Origin: a virus
Reading direction: 5' to 3' (one strand)
Length of the DNA: 46,914 bases
IMG/VR virus record: IMGVR_UViG_3300049795_000028
Coordinates: 1 to 46,914 of that record
The notes under the pieces were generated by a model. It was not told the origin of the DNA, made no database searches, and saw nothing but the letters and a program-made list of their open reading frames with translations. Shown here piece after piece: positions 20,847 to 31,100 of this stretch (positions are counted from its first letter, which is position 1; the number at the start of each line of letters is the position of its first letter). The position numbers and the translations under genes were made by a program.

Positions 20847-23800
20847 ATGGCAGAAGAATCGCAACCATACCACATAACCGCCTTCAATGCGGGAGCTAAT
20901 ACATCCGATGAAAAAGAGCTCACAGGGTCAAAAGAAGGCTCTGGAGAATACGTTGAGGGAAGGAATCAGCGATCGGTAAGCTCCGAAGGAAATACTGGCG
21001 ATTCTGAGAAGATCAGCGGGGAAGAGCTGTTCTATCAAAAGAACGTCCTCGGGCCATACAAATGTATTGGAGCAATTACAGTGAATGAAAATATTGTCGA
21101 AGTGTGGGCATCCACCAACCCGGCACTTGCTTCGTTCATCCGGGTAAATGGAATTGTCACGCTTAAAAATATTTTGTTCGATTATCATCCTGACATGCCA
21201 CTTCAAATGGATAAGAATGAGAACGAGCTGGGTGGCGAGGTTTTTATGACCGATGATCGTATTCCTCCATTTGTTTTTAACGTGCAGGACATGGTTGATT
21301 CGCTTACAGCGGATCCGTTCAAATATTTTTTAAACTTCGACCCGAAACTATATCAAATCAATTTATTTATTCCTCTCGATATTCCTGTATTCGTTGAAAC
21401 AGTGAACGTGGGTGGAGGTGGAGGACTTCCAGTAGGTGTGTATTCTTACCAGCTGCGCTACTCGAATAAAGAAGGTGACAGGACAAACATAAGTCAGCGC
21501 ACCCCTCAAATACCGATCGTACAGAACTATTCTGCGCAAAGCGCCCAATACCCTGGCGTTAAAACATACGGTCAGGAATCGAGCCCAGATTCAAATACTC
21601 GATACGGAATAAAACTTCGCTTCCGGGTAACGAATTTGCAGGGCTATGATTTCGTGGAGCTCATTAGAACATCCTACAACACGAATGGCGGAATAAGTTT
21701 TGTGCCGGCACCGCGCGTAATTGCAAAGATTGACATCTTTAACGGTGAAATCTCGGTTCGTGAATTCACAGATCCTGTGGAGTCGAACACAAACCTTGTT
21801 TTGTCAGATGAAGATATCACGAGAGAGATCACATTTATTGAAGCTGCAAAGGCAATAAGATATTTTGACCGCAGAATTATCCTTATGAATGTGAAGCTTG
21901 CTTCTAAAGAATCTGACCTGCAATTTCTGGAGCTCAATCAAAAGAAAATGTTTCCGGTTATTGAAAAGCTCGGAACCATTGGTTTTAACGATGCTTACAA
22001 TTACGTTTACAAAAGACACTCCATGCATGGGGAGAGAATTGGTTACGCTGTGGAGTGCTACGATGGTGTTGGAGGAAAAGGCTTTGCAACGAAGGTGCCA
22101 GGCTTTACCAACTATCAAATGCCGAACAGAAGGGACACGATATCTAATGAAACAGCCCTTTATTCATACGGTGGAACAGTAAAAACAACAAATGTTTATA
22201 ATCAGATCGTTCAGACACACGAGGTTTTTGATCACGTAAATGCGATCACTAAGCAGGATGTTTGTTCTTTCAAAAATATTTATCATAATAAAAATGCAAG
22301 CTTCATCCTTGGGACGAAGCTGAAATCAAACATTACAGACGATTGCGATGAAACAGAAGGAGAGATCGAATCACACGGAGCGAAGGTTTATACTTTCGTA
22401 AATGTTGGTCCGTATTATCATCCATTCACACCTACAAGGCAAAACGATACGGCTGTTGACGGTCACAATTACCGTGTAAACACAGAGGTTTGCAAAGCAA
22501 TGTCTAACGTGTTGCCAGCATTTATAAATCCACCTGCCGGTAAGCGCGAAGGATATAGCCCGAGAATATTTGCTCCGGAATATTATTCACAAGGAATGGC
22601 CCTTACGGGTGTCGATAACTTCCCTAATTGGGCGAAGGCTTTTTCTGTTGTGAGAACAGAGCCAGCAGGTCGCGTTGTTGCTCAGGGAATAGGAGTTTAC
22701 AGGTTAAGTCAGGCAGACTTTAAGGTTATCGGAGCCAATAAGCTTACAACAAAAGATGATGATCGCTTCTGGTTCTTTTCTCCGGATATTGAAAACGGAA
22801 TAGTGAGCGGCAAGCTCATCGATGATATTATCGAATCACCTGAAAGTTATAGCTTACAGTTTGTGTCTCCGCTCGGGTTTGCTTCCGAGGTTTACAGTTT
22901 TGATGCAAACAATGTAACAGAGCTCAGAGATCGTTGTGTGGACATGATGGTGTATGCCCGCATGCAACGTGACAAAACTGATGCGTGGGAAATAAATCCT
23001 ATGGAAGACTCGAATATGGGCTTTGATGGTGGTGATGGCTATCGTTACATTGGATATGGTAAATTTAGAAACATTAATCAGCAGCCCAGCACATTCTCCG
23101 GAGGTGCGGGAGGAAATACCATTTTCGGAATCACTGAGGTAGAAAGAATTTCCGAAGGTCGTGGTACATACATGTCGATTAAGATGGATGCCAGCCTTTA
23201 TGGTGTGAACAGTACCGGTGGAACGACAGATGCAGATTTTGAAGATGACGGATTAAAGGATTTTACAGAGCCTTTCTACATCGTAAACATCATTCAGGAT
23301 GGTGCAATAGTTAGAGATCAAAACATTGAGAACTATCGTGTAACAAGTCATTACCAAAAGCTTGAAAGTATTATAGGTGAAGGCAAAGGAACGTTGTTTC
23401 AAAAATTCATTCTTGTTGATGAACGTTGGGAGGATTGCATCCCTGCGCTGTCAGCAGGTCATCCGACAGCAGCAACAGAAAGACATATTTACATTAAAAG
23501 AGCTACTACTCATGCAGTAGAGAAGTGGGTAAACGTGTCATACAAAAGTCCCGCACAAATCGCAGCCATCGCATTTGCCATAAGTACAACAGGATTTTAT
23601 GCAGGTGACGTGAAAGGAATGTACCGTCACGAAATAATTGACGGTGCAAACAGATTTTTTAACATTGTTTTCAGCGTTCCTGGATTCTATCCTTTGAATG
23701 GTGATCTCGTAATGGTCCGCTATGATAACACGGCCCCTATTCGCTTCTGGGGAGGTGATTCAGTTATAGGCGAATCGGTGTTTGCGCCTATTGATCGTGA

Positions 23801-25388
23801 AGCCAGCGCTAATGGCGAGGGTCTTGTATCTGCAATAACGAATCTTGCACCTGAAAATCAGTTCCAATTTGGAATTGGCTTCCCTTATCGTTTATGGAAA
23901 CTGAATCCACGGTACTATCAAATTCGCAGGACGAAGGCTGGGGCCTTGGCAAATGTTATTCAGGATCGTGAGTGGGGTTATCTCGGATTGATGCGTCAAA
24001 TGTGCGTAATGTTCACAGCTGAGACAAGGATAGGGCTTCCGTATGCGCACAACAACGATTATCCATTGCAATTCTTTCCGCTTACTCATTATGTTATCAG
24101 GCCACACCGTTGGGATCCCGATCTCAGCTATGTTGATAATAATATTTACCCGGAGTATGAGGAGGACTATGGTGCTGATGAAAAAAAACAATGGAAGTGG
24201 GGCGGATTCAGATTCCGTCAAAACATTAATCCAGACTATTCGACCAGAGCACCGAAGGAGTTTGTGTCGAAGCCAAAATTCGGATTCGTTGAAAAGACAC
24301 GTTTCTACACTCGTGTAATGTGGTCGCTGCCGCGTCAAATAAACCAGCAGAACACGCCTGGCTTAAAAACATTCCCTGCAAATAATTCATTCGATATTGA
24401 TGACAATCAGGGAATGATAAAAAGAGCTTGGAGCGCCACAACCGACAAGGGTGACAATATTTACGCTATTACAGACTCCGGGATATGCTTGCTTGTAACA
24501 AAGAAGTCGATTCTTTCTGATCTTGATGGCGGAGAGATTGCGTACATGGCTGCAAACACTTTTGTAAAGCAACAGTACTGGATAAATAAAGAGGTTGGTA
24601 TGTCCGATGAATTTTGGAGATCCGCTTCCGAAGGTTATATTCCCGTTTCTCTGCAAGACGGAACTGAGGTGCGCGTAGAATCATTATTCTTTGCGAACGG
24701 TGAATCTGTTTTCAGGTTTATGAATAATGAGCTGCGGGATATCGGCAGAATAAAGTATCACAACACCATTTACAAAAAGGTGCTTGCAAACGTTAAGCCT
24801 GCTTACGGATCTCACGTTACCGCAATATTTGATAAGTATCACCAGGAATATTGGTTACACATTGACACTGCTCCAGGCGATGAAAATTCAGTGATCAGGA
24901 CAGATGTGTTCAGTCAAAAAAATGAACGTTGGTACGGCTACTACGATTACAGATTTGACAGATTTGCAGTTGTTGGAAATAGAACATTTGGCATGCGTGA
25001 CGTTCAAACTTTTGAACTCGGAAAAGGTTATTCAATAAATGGTTCAAACATCGTTTATGAAGTTACGGCAGCTGTTGCACCGAAGCAATTTGTTGACAAA
25101 GAATTTATTCGCGTAAGGATAAATACAGGTGACGAAGTTCGCCCAGTGAAGGTTGAATTCTATAAAAAGCATGACGGCCCAGTGGTAGCCAGAATAGATT
25201 CATCTCTCGGACCGCTATATTTAAAAAAATACAGAGGCTTTGAAGCTTACGTGCCGAGGATGCTTGCGTCCGAAAGTCCTAATCGTGACAGGTTGCAAGG
25301 AAGAATGATTTTATTCAAGGTAACGCATGATCTTCCAGAGGACTTCCGCCTTATCGATGTGGGGGTTCAGTACAAAGAGATAAAGTAA
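20847..25388 (+). CDS. large tail protein (tail stabilization/hub type), 1513 aa
   Basis: One of the longest ORFs of the window, directly after the connector genes. The N-terminus (HITAFNAGANTSDEKEL, then GSGEYVEGRNQRSVSSEGNT) has the same layout as the long stabilization proteins of crAss-like podoviruses, where a Gly/Asn-rich arm precedes stacked beta-propeller-like domains. The rest is beta-rich with many Tyr/Asn/Gly turns and no membrane segment. The C-terminal part (from about residue 1250) ends in a beta domain (DFRLIDVGVQYKEIK). I infer it builds the tail barrel beneath the collar. No enzymatic motif was seen. The gene is followed directly by a promoter, so it ends a transcription unit. 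Confidence 0.7.
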   Translation: MAEESQPYHITAFNAGANTSDEKELTGSKEGSGEYVEGRNQRSVSSEGNTGDSEKISGEELFYQKNVLGPYKCIGAITVNENIVEVWASTNPALASFIRVNGIVTLKNILFDYHPDMPLQMDKNENELGGEVFMTDDRIPPFVFNVQDMVDSLTADPFKYFLNFDPKLYQINLFIPLDIPVFVETVNVGGGGGLPVGVYSYQLRYSNKEGDRTNISQRTPQIPIVQNYSAQSAQYPGVKTYGQESSPDSNTRYGIKLRFRVTNLQGYDFVELIRTSYNTNGGISFVPAPRVIAKIDIFNGEISVREFTDPVESNTNLVLSDEDITREITFIEAAKAIRYFDRRIILMNVKLASKESDLQFLELNQKKMFPVIEKLGTIGFNDAYNYVYKRHSMHGERIGYAVECYDGVGGKGFATKVPGFTNYQMPNRRDTISNETALYSYGGTVKTTNVYNQIVQTHEVFDHVNAITKQDVCSFKNIYHNKNASFILGTKLKSNITDDCDETEGEIESHGAKVYTFVNVGPYYHPFTPTRQNDTAVDGHNYRVNTEVCKAMSNVLPAFINPPAGKREGYSPRIFAPEYYSQGMALTGVDNFPNWAKAFSVVRTEPAGRVVAQGIGVYRLSQADFKVIGANKLTTKDDDRFWFFSPDIENGIVSGKLIDDIIESPESYSLQFVSPLGFASEVYSFDANNVTELRDRCVDMMVYARMQRDKTDAWEINPMEDSNMGFDGGDGYRYIGYGKFRNINQQPSTFSGGAGGNTIFGITEVERISEGRGTYMSIKMDASLYGVNSTGGTTDADFEDDGLKDFTEPFYIVNIIQDGAIVRDQNIENYRVTSHYQKLESIIGEGKGTLFQKFILVDERWEDCIPALSAGHPTAATERHIYIKRATTHAVEKWVNVSYKSPAQIAAIAFAISTTGFYAGDVKGMYRHEIIDGANRFFNIVFSVPGFYPLNGDLVMVRYDNTAPIRFWGGDSVIGESVFAPIDREASANGEGLVSAITNLAPENQFQFGIGFPYRLWKLNPRYYQIRRTKAGALANVIQDREWGYLGLMRQMCVMFTAETRIGLPYAHNNDYPLQFFPLTHYVIRPHRWDPDLSYVDNNIYPEYEEDYGADEKKQWKWGGFRFRQNINPDYSTRAPKEFVSKPKFGFVEKTRFYTRVMWSLPRQINQQNTPGLKTFPANNSFDIDDNQGMIKRAWSATTDKGDNIYAITDSGICLLVTKKSILSDLDGGEIAYMAANTFVKQQYWINKEVGMSDEFWRSASEGYIPVSLQDGTEVRVESLFFANGESVFRFMNNELRDIGRIKYHNTIYKKVLANVKPAYGSHVTAIFDKYHQEYWLHIDTAPGDENSVIRTDVFSQKNERWYGYYDYRFDRFAVVGNRTFGMRDVQTFELGKGYSINGSNIVYEVTAAVAPKQFVDKEFIRVRINTGDEVRPVKVEFYKKHDGPVVARIDSSLGPLYLKKYRGFEAYVPRMLASESPNRDRLQGRMILFKVTHDLPEDFRLIDVGVQYKEIK

Positions 25389-25418
25389 ACTTTTTTCGTG
25401 TTTTTATCGAAAAAAATA

Positions 25419-25426
25419 TACATTTG
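25419..25426 (+). promoter_or_regulatory. late promoter -7 element TACATTTG before the internal virion genes
   Basis: Located 24 nt before the ATG at 25451; the -33 region is T-rich but lacks an exact TTTG. Confidence 0.6.
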
Positions 25427-25450
25427 TAAAACAACTTAAAAACTACTATC

Positions 25451-26311
25451 ATGGGAATGGGCATGGGACAGTGGGATAAAATTCTCACCAAAGGAGGAAA
25501 CCGGGCTGGGTCAGCTGTTGGAGCTGCTACCGGAGCCGTTCAGCTTATTAAGGCAAAAGCCAATAAGAAGCGAGCCATGGAGGCAACCCCGGAAGGTGTT
25601 GACCCACAACAAAGCGCATTCCTTGCAGAGTTGCAGCAAAAGAAAAATGCCCTCAACGTAGGCTCCGAATATTCATCTTCCATCGATGCGATCAACGATA
25701 AAATGTCGCAATCACAGGATGTCCTTGCTGGTAATTCTGGAGGGGACACAGGCTCGACAATCTCTGCGCTGTTAAAAGCTCAGCAGGTGGCAAATCAGGG
25801 CGAAGGCCAGGTGCTTGCTCAGGGTCAGCAAATGGAAGGCATGTACACCGGCTTGTATGGTGATCTTTTAAACAAAGTTGTACAAAGAAAATTAGAGCTC
25901 GGTCTTTTAGATCGCGCACAAAATATGGCTGAGTGGGCTCAGAACAAACAGTCTGGAGCCTCGAACTTCCTTGCCGGAGCTCAGAGCTTCCTTGATTGGA
26001 AGGGTGGAGACAAAAAAGCTCAAAACCCTATTGGTGGCTCAGGAATGGCGGCTACCGCTGAGAATACAGGTGCCAGTCCATTTGGATCTGCGCGTACAGG
26101 AGTTGAAGGCTTTAAGTTAGGCACCCAGAATCAAACGCTTGGGGCCAACAAACTGAATCTTGGAAGTACAAACCCGCTGGGTAACATGAAGGCTGGAACA
26201 GCTGCTAAAAGCGGCATTAATTTAAGTTCGTTAAAAGACAAATTCAGCGCTGCCGGTGGTAGCGGTGGTGGTAGTGGTTTTTCTCAAATGCTCTCAGGGT
26301 TCGGTAAATAA
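25451..26311 (+). CDS. probable internal virion/ejection protein, 286 aa
   Basis: N-terminal Gly/Met start (MGMGMGQWDKILTKGGNRAG), a short amphipathic stretch (SAVGAATGAVQLIKAKANKK), a long Gln-rich helical centre (about 55-175), and a disordered Gly/Ser/Asn-rich C-terminus (GGSGGGSGFSQMLSGFGK). This resembles small internal proteins of podoviruses that are ejected with the DNA. It is coupled to the next gene by TAATG. No family name recognised. Confidence 0.65.
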   Translation: MGMGMGQWDKILTKGGNRAGSAVGAATGAVQLIKAKANKKRAMEATPEGVDPQQSAFLAELQQKKNALNVGSEYSSSIDAINDKMSQSQDVLAGNSGGDTGSTISALLKAQQVANQGEGQVLAQGQQMEGMYTGLYGDLLNKVVQRKLELGLLDRAQNMAEWAQNKQSGASNFLAGAQSFLDWKGGDKKAQNPIGGSGMAATAENTGASPFGSARTGVEGFKLGTQNQTLGANKLNLGSTNPLGNMKAGTAAKSGINLSSLKDKFSAAGGSGGGSGFSQMLSGFGK

Positions 26312-28167
26312 TGGGTAAAAAATTAAGATCAACAGAGGCTATGGTAGAGAACGATTTTCCTGCAACAGGAAATGAAACTCCGCTAACAGATGTTCAAAGC
26401 TCCACTGGTGCCTATGGCACGAGTCCGGGCGAAACGTCTTCCGTTGATGACATTCTGAATAGCGTTCAAAATCCTTTTCAGGCTCAAAAGCCGCAGATCA
26501 ATCAATACATGGATATTCTTTCGAAGTTCACCGGTTCCAACAGGCCGCAGGTGAGCACTCAGGATATCATGGCTCCAAAGAATGATTATGAGCAGCAGGT
26601 TGCAGATGATGCAAACAGGTACGCTGGCGCAATGCCTGCACAAGCTGCATCAACATATTTCCCAAGTGCTAATAACAATATTCAACAAGGATATTATTCC
26701 GGGTCCGTAGTAGGAAGTAATCCTATTTACGCTCCGGAGGTTCTATATCCTTATGGTTTGATCGATGCCAGGCAGAATGCCTTAAAAAATGCTGCTGACA
26801 AAAAAGCCGCAGAGATGGAGGCTTTCAAAAATAAAATTCAGAATGTTAAAGCTCCAGTTACAAAGCATAAAGCTGTTCAGCCACAGATCACAGAGGCTTT
26901 TTATAGCGGGCTTAATGGATGGATTGAAAAGGCAAAAAAAGAGAACCCGAATAAGGATGCCTACAAAACATTGTGGTCGAATCCTGATTTTCATAACTGG
27001 ATGCAAAATCTTAACGATGTAGCTGGTTATGAAGATCAAGCGGTGGAACATGTCGCAGAGCTTGAAAAAGCTTCTGAGAAGGGCGAATACGCCCTCACTC
27101 CTGCGATCATGGATAAGATATCTGAATTCAAAACCGGAAAACATGGAATGCTTACCGCATCCATGAATCCGGAAGATAACCAGAAAGCACTTCAAATATT
27201 CAATCTCGGGCCTATAAAGGATGCCGCTAAAATGGCAAAGCTTACAGCTGATCACATTCAGCCTGACGTAATGGAAGGAGCTGCATCAATAACCCCTACC
27301 GGGCTATACGATATTTTAACCAGCACAAAAACAACCAGTACTGATGATCAAAGGATAAAAGATGCTGTTGACAACTCCTGGAAGTCATTGTATGGCGGTC
27401 GTGAGGATCTCGTTGGTTTGTCGAAACAGGAGTATTATAAACTTGTCGCTGCAAACTTCGGAACAAAAACGGAGACAACAACACAAACAGCATCTACCAA
27501 AGGCGGTGATGGCTCAGATGAGGCATTCGATGAATCAGCAATACAGCAGGAGGAATCCTCAATGCTTGTAGGTCGTGATGCTACCGATGCATCCGGTAAC
27601 GTGAATAACGTTCAGACATCTATGCCTGCGAGATACGGATATACAATGAAAAAGCCGGTAGCTGTAAAAGTTCCGGGCTCAGTTCAAATGTATGATCTTG
27701 GTGACTCTCAGGGTGGAATGATGAAAGAAGCTCCGACCGGTGTTAAGGATGTTCAAATACAGCAATTCACGAACGTTCCTACCGTTAGACAGATAGGTTC
27801 AAAAGAATATGTTCCAGTGGATGACAATGGGCTGGCTCTGGCTCGTAAAAGCGGCCTTCCTATCGAATGGAAAATGTACGGGGTAGCCCATGCGCTGTCT
27901 GATGATTCAAATTCAAAAGAAAAATATAGAAATTCATTTCTTGTTCCTGCGGAATCAGTTAAAAACTCTGTTCAAAAGACAAAAGGAAAAACTCATACAG
28001 GTGTTGACTTTGAGGTTATGGATAAGTACACTGTAAAGTTGAATGAGGAGGAAAAATCTCGTAATGAAACAGGCGGCAGCTACAACATCAAAGGAAAAAA
28101 ATATACACATAAAGAGTTGATTGATCTCGGTTATACCGCTGAACAAATTGCACCATATAAAGAATAG
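26311..28167 (+). CDS. probable internal virion/ejection protein, 618 aa
   Basis: The N-terminal ~200 residues are polar, Asn/Gln/Pro-rich and disordered. A Lys/Ala-rich helical region follows (near 150-185: DKKAAEMEAFKNKIQNVKAP), then folded segments up to the C-terminus (YNIKGKKYTHKELIDLGYTA). No lysozyme or peptidase motif is visible. It lies between the 286-aa and giant proteins, all in one unit, and I infer a shared role in the virion core or genome delivery. Confidence 0.65.
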   Translation: MGKKLRSTEAMVENDFPATGNETPLTDVQSSTGAYGTSPGETSSVDDILNSVQNPFQAQKPQINQYMDILSKFTGSNRPQVSTQDIMAPKNDYEQQVADDANRYAGAMPAQAASTYFPSANNNIQQGYYSGSVVGSNPIYAPEVLYPYGLIDARQNALKNAADKKAAEMEAFKNKIQNVKAPVTKHKAVQPQITEAFYSGLNGWIEKAKKENPNKDAYKTLWSNPDFHNWMQNLNDVAGYEDQAVEHVAELEKASEKGEYALTPAIMDKISEFKTGKHGMLTASMNPEDNQKALQIFNLGPIKDAAKMAKLTADHIQPDVMEGAASITPTGLYDILTSTKTTSTDDQRIKDAVDNSWKSLYGGREDLVGLSKQEYYKLVAANFGTKTETTTQTASTKGGDGSDEAFDESAIQQEESSMLVGRDATDASGNVNNVQTSMPARYGYTMKKPVAVKVPGSVQMYDLGDSQGGMMKEAPTGVKDVQIQQFTNVPTVRQIGSKEYVPVDDNGLALARKSGLPIEWKMYGVAHALSDDSNSKEKYRNSFLVPAESVKNSVQKTKGKTHTGVDFEVMDKYTVKLNEEEKSRNETGGSYNIKGKKYTHKELIDLGYTAEQIAPYKE

Positions 28168-28169
28168 AG

Positions 28170-31100
28170 ATGCCAGATAATAAAGATCCGTTGGGCATCT
28201 TGTCCAAAGACACGAAGCCGAAAGACCCGCTCGGAATCTTATCAGAAGATTCCGCAAAAAAAAAATATAGTAACACCTTCTGCGGAATCTATAACTCCAT
28301 CAAACGAGCCTTTAGCTCCAACAACAGGAATAGACCAAACAACGGAGCTAACTCCGGAGACAACCGCTGGCAGCAACCCCACACCATTCCAGCCGTTTCA
28401 GGGCTTCGAGAATACACAATCGTTGCCGTTGGGTGCTGGTATATCCGCTTTGGCCCCATCTACATTGGATGCCCGCCAAAAATCAAACGTTGATCGTATT
28501 GAGGCATTAAAAAATAAAACTCGCGAGGTAATGCTTGCGAATCCTGTATTTGATGATGCAAACCCAAATTCTGTAAAGAATAAAGAAATCTATTATAACT
28601 CATTCAAAAAGATGGGTTATTCTGATAAGGAAATTGAGGCCTTAAAAAAATACGGGTCATACGTTGATAGCAGCAAAAAACAATTTCAGGAGGCTGCTGC
28701 TGAGCTGGCTCAATATCAGGACGCACAAACCGCTTCCGCAGATCAGGCACCTACTGTCGGAGTATCTGCCGATGAGCTTGCAGCTCGTGATAATGCTCAA
28801 GGGCAGATCGCAGCCGAATCCATTGATAATGCTCCACTAAAAAAAGAAGGCCCGATTCCTACGGCCTTAACTTATAAGATGGCAAACTCTCTTCTCGGGC
28901 TCGGGAAGTACGGGGAGGCGATCAATTATTTTACCCAGACACTCGGTAATATTCAGAACCCAGACACGGGCCAGCGCGTTGCGCCAGGCGGTGAATTATC
29001 AATGAATATACCTACCACTTACAATGCTGGAGACAATCCATCAAACAGCTTGTATGGGATTGGGTACGCAATGTCTCAGCAGGGGCAATATCAGGATGCC
29101 ATCGATTATTTTGATCAGGCATTAAAAGCGGATCCGCAGAATTCATCTGCACAGAAAGGTTTAGCATACGCAAAATACAAGCTCGGGGATCGATCCGAAT
29201 ATAAGCAACACTTGCAAAAAGCATCTTTAATGGATGAGGCCCAAAAGCCAAACCTTGCACTCGTTGGGCAGATCAATGCTGAGGCGGAAGCGGAGAGAGA
29301 GCAGCAGCGGCAGTCCGATGAGATGAAAGGAATTGCAGATACTATCGAAGCGTTTGCAACCGGTGATCGCGAAGGAAAACTCGGCTTTGTAGGCTTCTTG
29401 AATCCTATTGGTAAAATGATATCCGGCATTCAGCAAGGAACGCTTAAAGGCGCTGAGGGAGTGAAAGAACTTGCAAACGGAGACATTTCCGAGGGAGCTG
29501 TTGATGTGGCAACAGGGGCTGCACATGTTATTTTTTCAGCTATTCCAGAGGTGCAAGCATTCAATACTGTTCTTGCAGGAGTAAACGAAACAGCAAAACA
29601 AACATTGTCGCCAGAAAATGCAAAATTTGTTGAAGACACGCTAAACCTGCCATTTACTGCGGCAAGCGCTATCGCATCCAATATACTTGGTTACACTCCG
29701 GAGGATGGAACGATGGGTAAAAAGGTGCTTGACCTGGCAGATGTTATTGCCAGCTTTGGCGCTATGCATGTACTTGCTAAAGGCGGGGAACAGCTTGTTG
29801 ACGGTGTAAAAAACACTATCGCAGAGAGAATAAAAACATTTGATGATCTTAAAGAAATATCGAAAGAGGCAGCTGCCGGGAAACTTTCAGACGCAGAGAT
29901 GAACGATCTGAAAGAGGTCACCACTGCAATGTCTGAGCTGACACCAAAAGATATTTTAGAACAGGCACACAAAAATCCTGACTTAAAAAAGGACATAGAA
30001 AAAGTTATTGATGATGGTGGCACATCTGCCGAAGCGAAGGACTTACATGATAAATTAAATGATCTCGAAAAAGCTGTCACTAATCCGGAAATATCTCCTG
30101 AAACAAAAACATTATACGAAACAACGATCAATGATCTCAAAGCATCGATCGCTGAATTGGATAATACTGAGACTACTGATCATGTTGTATCTGCTGAAAC
30201 GCAGGTTAAGCTTGACGAAGTAAACAGCCAGGTTGAAACATTAAAATCTGATCTTGAAAAAGCAGAAACGGACACCGAGAAGGATGTTATAAAGCAAAAC
30301 ATTGATTTGCTGGAGCAGCAAAAGAAAGATATTTCCGCAGCTATTGAGCCAGCAAAAGAGGAGCCTGTCCAAGAAAATAAACCGGTTGTTGAAGGCGAAA
30401 ATAAGCCTGTTGAAAATTCAGATGAAATCGTAACTGATGACACAATTACGGAGAATAATCCTCCTGAAACTCCAGTTACAGAGGAAAAGAAGGTTGATGA
30501 AGATTCGGAAAAAAAGATTCACTCAATTTGGAAAAATGCTTTATCTGAAATTAAAGATGAGGAATTAAAGAAGGGCATTGAGAAAAAAGGAATTGATTAC
30601 ATCGTTAAAAAAGATGCGATAACAGAAAGCTCGGCTCGGGAAGTGATGGCTGCGGCTATCGCTGGTGACAAGGTGAAAGACCTTGAAAAAGTTATTCTTG
30701 ATGATAAGAATGAAATGGATAATACCACTCGTGGTACGCTATCGGCTTTGCTCGGAAAACATTATTTTGATCTCGCAGAAGCTGCAACAGATGCCGCAGA
30801 AAAAGAGGCCCATTATAACGAATTTTACAAATACACTGATCGTGCCGCTGCACTTGCCACAGAAGGTGGACAGGCTGGTAATGCTATTGGTAAAATAATT
30901 AAAAAAATGTACGTGAGCAACCCGGAGACGGTTGTTGCAAAAGTGAAAAAACATTTTGACCAGGCGAATGAAAAGGAGCTGGGTAAACATGAAAAAGCAA
31001 TCACAAATACATACGAGGCAATAAAAGAAATCCTTGCTACCGAGGAAGGACAGAAGGTTATCACGGAAGAGATCGCAAAAAAGTCAGAGCGTATATTCGG

